From assembly GCA_025966255.1 (NCBI GenBank), contig JAOPVG010000183.1, positions 1 to 6,368 on the forward strand: a DNA stretch of 6,368 bases, in the 5' to 3' direction. Source of the stretch: Jatrophihabitans sp. GTDB lineage: Bacteria; Actinomycetota; Actinomycetes; Mycobacteriales; Jatrophihabitantaceae. Each line of letters starts with the position of its first letter. The stretch's first letter is position 1. Below are positions 1 through 4,998 of this stretch, one piece after another. The translations under genes and the position numbers were made by a program. The notes beneath the pieces are model-generated. The model saw nothing but the letters and a program-made list of their open reading frames with translations, had not been told where the DNA came from and ran no database searches.

Positions 1-34
1 CATTCGGCGTATTCGACTGAAGCAGCCCGCGTCT

Positions 35-196
35 TCACCGCGAGACGCATAGCGTCGCAACTGTGCCGTCGCTAGCGCTGCCGGTCGACTCAGCCGCGAG
101 ATCGCGGGCGTCGTCGTCCCGCCCGGCCGCGACGAGGGCATTGACGCGGGCGACGTAGAAGTCGTGCTCGGCGGTGTCCGTCGTGTCGATACTCAT
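35..196 (-). CDS. Small hypothetical protein, 53 aa
   Basis: I do not recognise a family. The ORF starts at an ATG at 196-194 and ends with TGA at 37-35. The predicted protein is small, acidic and soluble, beginning MSIDTTDTAEHDFYVARVNA, followed by an Ala/Asp/Arg-rich stretch that looks helical; no signal peptide or membrane segment is visible. A GGAG lies upstream but only 2 nt from the ATG, closer than ideal. The first 43 or so codons end almost always in G or C, as expected for a real gene here. The last ten (including ACA, GTT, CTA, TGC) look less like coding sequence, so the natural C-terminus may have been altered by a frameshift or early stop. It lies 77 bp downstream of the GH1 gene on the same strand, so it could be a trailing operon member or independent. 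A chance ORF is possible. Confidence 0.42.
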   Translation of the reverse strand: MSIDTTDTAEHDFYVARVNALVAAGRDDDARDLAAESTGSASDGTVATLCVSR

Positions 197-245
197 GACT
201 CCACAGTGACTCGGCCATGTGATCGGCAGGTGACGGGAGCGCTAC

Positions 246-260
246 GGGCGGCCGCCACCC
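246..260 (-). terminator. Possible GC-rich terminator hairpin after the GH1 gene
   Basis: Read on the minus strand, GGGTGGCGGCCGCCC folds into a 6-bp stem (one G-T pair) with a 3-nt loop, starting 13 nt after the GH1 stop codon. No U-tract follows, so it is not a classical intrinsic terminator. Actinobacterial transcripts often end at such U-poor hairpins. A GC-rich genome produces stems of this size by chance, so support is weak. Confidence 0.25.
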
Positions 261-273
261 GGGGTGTTCCGGG

Positions 274-1626
274 TCACGCCCGGCGAGGTGTTTTCTGAAA
301 TTCTCGGACCAGGCGGGCATACGTTTCGCCGCTGTATTTGATCGTGCGTTGCTGGGTCGCATAGTCGACGTAAGCCAGCCCGAACCGCGGACGGTAGCCG
401 TACGCCCACTCGAAGTTGTCGATGAGCGACCACGAGTAGAAGCCTCTCACCGGCGCACCGTCGGCGCTGGCCGCGGCCGTCGCTTCGATGTGCGCGCGCA
501 GGTAGTCGGCGCGGTCGTCGTCGCGGACATAGCCCTGCTCGTCCGGCACGTCGACGAAGGCCGCGCCGCTCTCGGTGACGTAGAGGGCCTGGGGCTCGTA
601 CTCCTTGGTGACGCGGAGCAGGACGTCGCGCAGACCGTTCGGGTGGATCTCCCATCCCATGGCCGTCGTGTTGGCGCCGGCGACCGGGACGGCGCGGTAG
701 CCGAGCGTCGCGACGGTGTCGTCGGCTGCGACCTTCATCCGGAAGTAGTAGTTGACGCCGACGAAGTCGAGCGGGGTCGCGATCGCTTCCAGGTCGCCGG
801 GCTGCACCGGCGGTTGGATCCCGTATACCTCGACCATGTCGTTCGGATAGCCCCGACCGTGCAGCGGATCCAGCCACCACCGGTTGGTGTGCCCGTCCGC
901 GCGTTCGGCGGCATGCAGGTCGTCGGGACTCGGGCTCGCCGGCTCGCACGGGCTGAGGTTCAACACGATGCCGACGGACGGCTTGACGGCGGACTGCGCC
1001 CGTACCGCTTCGGCGGCGAGGCCGTGTCCGAGCAGCAGGTGGTGCGATGCGTGCACCGCTTCCCGCAGATCGCGATGGCCGGGAGCCATCGTGCCTTCCA
1101 GATGGGCGATCCAGGCGCAGCACAGCGGCTCGTTGATGGTCGACCAGTCGACGACACGGTCACCGAGGCGCTGCGCGACGAGTCCGGCGTAGTCGGCGAA
1201 TCGGTAGGCGGTGTCCCGCGCCACCCAGCCGCCGCGGTGTTGCAGGGGTGAGGGGAGATCCCAGTGGTACAGCGTCACGAACGGCTGGATGCCGACCTCG
1301 AGGAGGTCGTTGACCATGCGGTCGTAGTGATCGAGTCCGGGCTGGTTCACCGCTCCTGTCCCGTGGGGCTGCACGCGGGGCCACGCGATCGAGAAGCGGT
1401 AACTGGCCACACCGAGGCGCTGCAGCAGGTCGAGGTCGGCCGGCCAGCGTCGATAGGAGTCGGAGGCCTCGACGCCGGTGTCACCACCGTCGATCGCATC
1501 GGGTGTGCGGCAGAAGTCGTCCCAGATGGACGACAGGCGTCCGTCGGCGTCGACCGCGCCCTCGGTCTGGTAGGCCGACGTTGCGACGCCCCACCGGAAG
1601 TCGGCGGGCAGGGCGGATAGATCCAT
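274..1626 (-). CDS. Glycoside hydrolase family 1 beta-glucosidase/beta-glycosidase, cytoplasmic
   Basis: Hydrolyses a beta-linked glycoside with retention of configuration, most likely cellobiose or another short beta-glucoside delivered by the adjacent ABC importer. The 450-aa length is normal for a single (beta/alpha)8 GH1 domain. The GH1 N-terminal signature FRWGVATSAYQTEG is at residues 10-23. Expected sugar-binding residues are visible: Q20, H121 (YHWDLP), N165, Y293, W399 and the pair E406/W407 (DNFEW). The acid/base is E166 in TINEP and the nucleophile E352 in VTESG, where the more common motif is TENG. The C-terminal loop is of the non-phosphorylated-sugar type (SLIDNFEWAYGY), which argues against a 6-phospho-glucosidase. 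There is no signal peptide, so it acts in the cytoplasm. ATG at 1626 is chosen because AAGGAAG sits 5 nt upstream and the GH1 signature begins at residue 10; the frame stays open further upstream only as a shadow of the permease gene. It starts 11 bp after the permease stop and is the last gene of the operon. Family is certain; exact substrate is inferred. Confidence 0.96.
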   Translation of the reverse strand: MDLSALPADFRWGVATSAYQTEGAVDADGRLSSIWDDFCRTPDAIDGGDTGVEASDSYRRWPADLDLLQRLGVASYRFSIAWPRVQPHGTGAVNQPGLDHYDRMVNDLLEVGIQPFVTLYHWDLPSPLQHRGGWVARDTAYRFADYAGLVAQRLGDRVVDWSTINEPLCCAWIAHLEGTMAPGHRDLREAVHASHHLLLGHGLAAEAVRAQSAVKPSVGIVLNLSPCEPASPSPDDLHAAERADGHTNRWWLDPLHGRGYPNDMVEVYGIQPPVQPGDLEAIATPLDFVGVNYYFRMKVAADDTVATLGYRAVPVAGANTTAMGWEIHPNGLRDVLLRVTKEYEPQALYVTESGAAFVDVPDEQGYVRDDDRADYLRAHIEATAAASADGAPVRGFYSWSLIDNFEWAYGYRPRFGLAYVDYATQQRTIKYSGETYARLVREFQKTPRRA

Positions 1627-1637
1627 CGAAGCTTCCT

Positions 1638-2477
1638 TCACTTGACAGCACCGGCCGTCATGCCGGCTACCAGATACCGCTGGAGCAGCAGGAACCCGAT
1701 GACGATCGGCACGCTGACCGTCAGCGCGGCGGCCATGATCTGATTCCAGTAGACGTTGTTCTGCGTCGCGTATTCCTGAAGGCCCACGGCCAAGGTGCGC
1801 GTGGAGTCGTCGGTCAGCACGGACGCGAACAGCACCTCGCCCCATGCGGTCATGAACGCATAGATCAGCACCGCGACGATGCCGGGAGTGGCAGCCGGGA
1901 TGACCACGCGGACGAAGGAGCCCAGGGGACCGCAACCGTCGACCTTCGCGGCCTCGTCCAGCTCGCGGGGTACCGAGTCGAGGTAGCCGGCCAGCATCCA
2001 GATCGCGAACGGCAAGGTGAAGGTCATGTAGGTGATGATCAAGCCGGTTCGACTGCCGTAAAGCTGGAGTCCGGTCGAATTGCTGATGTTGACGAAGATG
2101 ACGTACAGCGGCAGCAAGAACAGGATGCCGGGGAACATCTGAGTCGACAGGACAACGACCGAGAAAGTCTGCCGTCCCCGGAACCGGTATCGACTCAGGG
2201 CGTAGGCCGCGAGCAGGGCTACGAGCACCGACGCGATCGACGCCACGGTCGACACCACGATGCTGTTCACGAAGTAGCTGGCCAGCGGGATGGTGTGCCA
2301 CATGTCGACGAACGGCTGGGTCGTGAGATGACTCGGGAACCAGCTGAAGCGATCCTGCACATCGGCGAGCGGCTTGAGAGCCGACGTGACCATCACCCAC
2401 ACCGGCAGCAGAGCGAACCCGGCGAGCAGGGTGAGCCCAATGGCGCGCGTCCACTTGAACGACGTCGATTCACGCAT
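1638..2477 (-). CDS. Carbohydrate ABC transporter permease, MalG type (CUT1 family)
   Basis: One of the two membrane subunits forming the translocation channel of a binding-protein-dependent sugar importer. The protein is 279 aa with about six hydrophobic segments (roughly residues 11-33, 71-95, 105-129, 143-165, 197-221 and 245-268). The EAA loop that docks on the ATPase is clear: E175-A-A at 175-177, G181 and a closing I-P at 193-194 (DEAAKVDGCGPLGSFVRVVIP region). The short N-terminal tail and single helix before the periplasmic loop (SALKP...) are characteristic of MalG rather than MalF homologues. ATG at 2477 overlaps the last 8 bp of the upstream permease gene (ATGCGTGA), so translation is probably coupled; the local ribosome binding site is poor (only CAGG immediately before the ATG). 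The GH1 gene follows after 11 bp. No ATPase gene is present in the window. The transported sugar cannot be read from this subunit; a beta-glucoside is inferred from the GH1 neighbour. Confidence 0.95.
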   Translation of the reverse strand: MRESTSFKWTRAIGLTLLAGFALLPVWVMVTSALKPLADVQDRFSWFPSHLTTQPFVDMWHTIPLASYFVNSIVVSTVASIASVLVALLAAYALSRYRFRGRQTFSVVVLSTQMFPGILFLLPLYVIFVNISNSTGLQLYGSRTGLIITYMTFTLPFAIWMLAGYLDSVPRELDEAAKVDGCGPLGSFVRVVIPAATPGIVAVLIYAFMTAWGEVLFASVLTDDSTRTLAVGLQEYATQNNVYWNQIMAAALTVSVPIVIGFLLLQRYLVAGMTAGAVK

Positions 2478-3444
2478 CCTGGGCCCCGCGATTCGCTATC
2501 CGCAGGTACCCACCGGTGATCACCAGGAGGAAGAGCAACAGCAGCACTGACATCGCGGACCCGGTGCCGAAGTTCCAGGTGACGAACGAGTTCTGATAGA
2601 TGTGCATGGAGATCAAGTCCGCTTGTCGCGGCGCGCCCCTTCCGAACAGGGTGTACGGCGTCGTGAAGTCGTTGAACGTCCAGAGGAACAGGACAAGAAG
2701 CAGTACCCGGTTCACCGGTCGCAGCATCGGCAGGGTGATGCCACGGAACTGGGCCCATACGCCGGCGCCGTCGAGCCCGGCCGCCTCGTAGAGGTCCTGC
2801 GAGATGCTCTGCATGCCGGCTGTCAGCATCAGGAACGCGAAGGGCCACGTACGCCAGACCTCGACGATCACGAGGCTGTAGAAGCTGTTCGGACCGATGA
2901 GCCAGAACGGACGGTCGCCGCCGACGAGATGCAGTTGGTCCACGAGGACGTGATTCACCACGCCGTTGTCGCGCTGCAACATGAAGTTCCACGTGATCAC
3001 CGACGCGAACACCGGTAGCGCATAGGGGATCAGGAAGATCGTCCGGATGATCGCGCGACCCGGGAACGGACGCTGCAGGAACACCGCCGCAGCCATGCCC
3101 AGCGCCCACGACACCGCGAGGACGACGACGGTGAACACGAGCGTGATGAGGAAGGAGTGGAGCAGTTCCTTGCCGGCCGCCTGGTTGAAGTCGAGTGCGT
3201 ACCGATAGTTCGACAGACCGGCGGCCGGCGCCTGCCGCCAGTTCGCGATGTAGAACTGGGTCAGGTGCAGGAAGCTGATGAAGATCCCGACGAGCATCGG
3301 GACGATGTGAATCAGCAGTTCGAGGACCACGGCCGGGATCAGCAACAGGTACGGCAAGAGTTGTCGTCGTGGACGACGCCGGGTGGCCGGCGCCGTGGTG
3401 GGCGACGGCGACTCGGGTCGGACCCTGGTGTCCAGGTCCACCAT
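2470..3444 (-). CDS. Carbohydrate ABC transporter permease, MalF type (CUT1 family)
   Basis: Partner membrane subunit of the same sugar importer, expected to form a heterodimer with the MalG-type subunit. The protein is 324 aa. Residues 1-28 are a hydrophilic, Pro/Arg-rich cytoplasmic tail, followed by hydrophobic segments near 29-58, 96-122, 131-153, 187-210, 244-262 and 294-313. The EAA loop is LYEAAGLDGAGVWAQFRGI at 218-236 (E220-A-A, G226), closed by TLP at 237-239. The sequence before it (TAGMQSISQDLYEAA) is the usual MalF/UgpA-type context. ATG at 3444 is preceded by a strong ribosome binding site (GAGAGGAG, 7 nt spacing). Its stop overlaps the start of the next permease gene by 8 bp. 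A 60-bp gap containing a strong stem-loop separates it from the binding-protein gene upstream, the largest gap within the operon. Substrate is inferred only from the operon. Confidence 0.95.
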   Translation of the reverse strand: MVDLDTRVRPESPSPTTAPATRRRPRRQLLPYLLLIPAVVLELLIHIVPMLVGIFISFLHLTQFYIANWRQAPAAGLSNYRYALDFNQAAGKELLHSFLITLVFTVVVLAVSWALGMAAAVFLQRPFPGRAIIRTIFLIPYALPVFASVITWNFMLQRDNGVVNHVLVDQLHLVGGDRPFWLIGPNSFYSLVIVEVWRTWPFAFLMLTAGMQSISQDLYEAAGLDGAGVWAQFRGITLPMLRPVNRVLLLVLFLWTFNDFTTPYTLFGRGAPRQADLISMHIYQNSFVTWNFGTGSAMSVLLLLFLLVITGGYLRIANRGAQDA

Positions 3445-3460
3445 CAGGCCGCTCCTCTCG

Positions 3461-3489
3461 CGGCGGCGGGCGCTGAACGCCCGCCGCCG
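3461..3489 (-). promoter_or_regulatory. Intercistronic stem-loop between binding-protein and permease genes
   Basis: A perfect inverted repeat: arms CGGCGGCGGGCG and CGCCCGCCGCCG (12 bp each, all G-C pairs) around a 5-nt loop. It begins 15 nt after the binding-protein stop and ends just before the permease ribosome binding site. No U-run follows on the minus strand. In ABC importer operons such as malE-malF of E. coli, intercistronic hairpins protect the upstream mRNA or cause partial termination, giving more binding protein than permease. That role here is inferred from position and stability. Confidence 0.6.
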
Positions 3490-3504
3490 ACCATCCGGGT
3501 TCGA

Positions 3505-4815
3505 TCAGTTGAGTTGTTGCTGAGCCGCCTTCAGTTGAGAGCTGATGTCGGCGTCGGACACGCTCTTGCCGCTCGCAGCGTCGGCGAGCATGTTCTTCAC
3601 CGCCGTCCCGATGAGTGTCTCGAACTGGCTCTCACTGGCAACCGCCGGTAGTGGCGCGGCCGACGTGCTCAGAATGCTCTTGAACGTGTCGACGGCCGGG
3701 GTCTTGAAGGCCGGGTCGGAGTAGGCGTCCTGCACCGACGGCAACGAGCCGTAGGTCTTGTTCAACACCTTCTGCTCGGGCGTGCTCGTCATGAACTTCA
3801 CGAACTTCAGGGCGGCATCCATGTGCTTGGTGGTCTTGAAGACCGCGAGGTTGATGCCGGCCACCATGCTGGTGACCTTTTTCCCGCCCGCGGGAGTCGG
3901 GTCCGGCAGCGGCATGGGCGCGACGCCGATGTCGGCAGCATTCATGCCGAGCTGAGCCAGCGATCCAGACGCCGCCTGCCACAGCACCATCGCCGACTTC
4001 CCCTTCGCGAAGTCGGCCAAGGCCTCGGTGCCCTGCGCGTACTCGGCGTTGCTCGGATTGGTGATCTTGTCCGTACGGATGAAGTCGAGGTACCGCTTGA
4101 TCGCCGCGACGTTCTGCGGAGTGTCGAACGTCGGCTTGCCGGCGCTGTCGAAGAAGGCGCCGCCTTCCTGCTGGCTGAACGTGAAGACGTTGTGGATGTT
4201 CTCGCTGACACTGCCGCCCTCGACCGACAGGCCCCAATGTTGGGGAGTGGTCACCTTCTTCGCGTCGGCCACAAATTCCGTCCAGGTCGTCGGCGGCTGG
4301 CTGATGCCGGCGGCGGCGAAGTACTTCTTGTTGTAGTAAAGGCCGTAGGCGAGGCTGTAGATCGGCACCGCGGTGGGTGCCTGGCCGGCTGCGCCGGTGG
4401 CCGACAAGCTGCCGGCGAGGAACCGGCCCTTGCCGCCGATCTGGTTCATGACGCTGTCGTCGAACGGCACGAACGCTCCGGTCGCCTGCAGCGAGGCCGA
4501 CCAGGTATTGCCGATGTTGAGGACATCGGGTCCCTTGCCGGAGGTCGTGGCGGTGAGGATGTTGTTGAGCAGGTCCGACCACGGAACGACCTTGAGATTG
4601 ACCTTGATGCCCGTCTGTTTCGTGAACTTGGCCAGCTCCGGCGCCAGCACCTGCTTGTCGTTGTCCAGGCTGGTGCCCTGATTGCTGGCCCAGTACGTCA
4701 GGGTCGCCCCCTTGCCGGAACCGCCACCACCCCCGCTGCTGCTACTACAGGCGGCGACGAGAGTCATCGTGGCCAGAACGCCTACCGCGGTTGCGGTGAA
4801 TCGAGTCCCTCGCAT
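3505..4815 (-). CDS. Sugar ABC transporter substrate-binding lipoprotein (MalE-like, family 1)
   Basis: Extracytoplasmic lipoprotein that captures a sugar and delivers it to the two permeases. Its 436 aa is typical for CUT1 binding proteins. Residues 1-22 are a lipoprotein signal peptide: Arg at 2 and 5, hydrophobic core 8-20, and lipobox V-A-A-C with the lipidated Cys at 23. A flexible Ser/Gly linker (24-36) follows. The mature part starts with the ATLTYWASN strand. Family features include GPDVLNIGN (95-103), the PIYSLAYGLYYNKKYFAAAG segment (151-170), TTWTEFVADAKK (176-187), FAKGKSAMVLWQ (269-280) and the hinge-type segment MVAGINLAVFK (317-327). ATG at 4815 is chosen because it has AGGAAGGA 7 nt upstream and gives a complete signal peptide; the frame stays open further upstream only through non-coding sequence and the antisense of the ROK gene. 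It is first in the operon, 183 bp from the divergent regulator gene. Ligand is not readable from sequence; a beta-gluco-oligosaccharide is inferred from the GH1 gene. Confidence 0.96.
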   Translation of the reverse strand: MRGTRFTATAVGVLATMTLVAACSSSSGGGGGSGKGATLTYWASNQGTSLDNDKQVLAPELAKFTKQTGIKVNLKVVPWSDLLNNILTATTSGKGPDVLNIGNTWSASLQATGAFVPFDDSVMNQIGGKGRFLAGSLSATGAAGQAPTAVPIYSLAYGLYYNKKYFAAAGISQPPTTWTEFVADAKKVTTPQHWGLSVEGGSVSENIHNVFTFSQQEGGAFFDSAGKPTFDTPQNVAAIKRYLDFIRTDKITNPSNAEYAQGTEALADFAKGKSAMVLWQAASGSLAQLGMNAADIGVAPMPLPDPTPAGGKKVTSMVAGINLAVFKTTKHMDAALKFVKFMTSTPEQKVLNKTYGSLPSVQDAYSDPAFKTPAVDTFKSILSTSAAPLPAVASESQFETLIGTAVKNMLADAASGKSVSDADISSQLKAAQQQLN

Positions 4816-4821
4816 GCTTGA

Positions 4822-4835
4822 GTCCTTCCTAGGAC
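4822..4835 (-). promoter_or_regulatory. Small stem-loop containing the binding-protein ribosome binding site
   Basis: On the minus strand GTCCT-AGGA-AGGAC forms a 5-bp stem with a 4-nt loop. The Shine-Dalgarno sequence AGGAAGGA occupies the loop and the 3' arm, ending 7 nt before the ATG at 4815. The structure is short and could merely reflect the SD sequence; mild modulation of initiation is possible but unproven. Confidence 0.3.
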
Positions 4836-4875
4836 AACGGGGCGGTCGCCAGCCGGCGAGCCGGGTCGAGGATCG

Positions 4876-4904
4876 TTCACGACTTCCTCTAAGTCGTGTA
4901 TGTT
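4876..4904 (+). promoter_or_regulatory. Candidate promoter of the ROK regulator gene
   Basis: A -35-like TTCACG (4876-4881) and a -10-like TATGTT (4899-4904) are separated by exactly 17 bp; each matches the sigma-70 type consensus at four of six positions. Transcription would start near 4911, leaving a leader of about 88 nt before the GTG at 4999. The candidate operator overlaps the end of the -35 and fills the spacer, so a bound repressor would block this promoter. Predicted by eye only. Confidence 0.35.
4878..4898. promoter_or_regulatory. Candidate ROK operator (perfect 8-5-8 inverted repeat)
   Basis: Arms CACGACTT (4878-4885) and AAGTCGTG (4891-4898) are perfect reverse complements around a 5-bp CCTCT spacer. 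Centre-to-centre spacing of the half sites is 13 bp. It is the strongest inverted repeat in the divergent intergenic region, 63 bp upstream of the binding-protein ATG and 100 bp upstream of the ROK GTG. It overlaps candidate promoters on both strands. ROK regulators bind as dimers or tetramers to inverted repeats, so it is the natural candidate for autoregulation and operon repression. Confidence 0.6.
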
Positions 4905-4928
4905 CTGCACGCGGACAAATTGCGTCAA
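4900..4928 (-). promoter_or_regulatory. Candidate promoter of the sugar uptake operon
   Basis: On the minus strand TTGACG (4928-4923, five of six matches to the -35 consensus) is followed after 17 bp by GAACAT (4905-4900, a weaker -10, three of six). Transcription would start near 4893, inside the candidate operator, giving a leader of about 78 nt to the binding-protein ATG. A weak -10 with a good -35 suits a regulated promoter. Predicted by eye only. Confidence 0.42.
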
Positions 4929-4998
4929 GGGCCATCGGGCGCTCTGTTACGGATTCGTTACCGACTGGCTGCAGGGCCATGAGCGAGCGGAGAGGGAC

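Noticed and set aside
3..50. Start of a second minus-strand gene at ATG 50-48 running off the left edge
   Set aside because: Only 16 codons are visible, with mixed third-position GC and no ribosome binding site; recorded as a finding with the small ORF instead of a gene.
159..166. An extra copy of the operator half-site AAGTCGTG inside the small left-edge ORF
   Set aside because: There is only one arm, and it is explained by codons for His-Asp-Phe; no partner arm at the right spacing.
349..1620. Long plus-strand open frames opposite the GH1 gene
   Set aside because: Arg/Val/Asp-rich translations without motifs, typical of antisense frames in high-GC coding DNA.
1627..2454. A 726-residue open frame running from inside the permease gene into the GH1 gene, suggesting a fusion protein
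   Set aside because: The first 276 residues are an Arg/His-rich shadow of the MalG-type permease in another frame; the GH1 signature and a good ribosome binding site place the start at 1626.
4928..4980. AGGGCCAT direct repeat (4928-4935, 4973-4980) and GTTAC repeat with 11-bp period (4946-4950, 4957-4961) in the ROK leader
   Set aside because: Short, no symmetry or known role, and compatible with chance in a leader of this length.
4900..4998. An ATG at 4900 as the ROK start, adding 33 residues
   Set aside because: It lies in the predicted -10 and has no ribosome binding site, and the added residues (three Cys, no family similarity) are not typical of ROK regulators. GTG 4999 has GGAGAGG just upstream.
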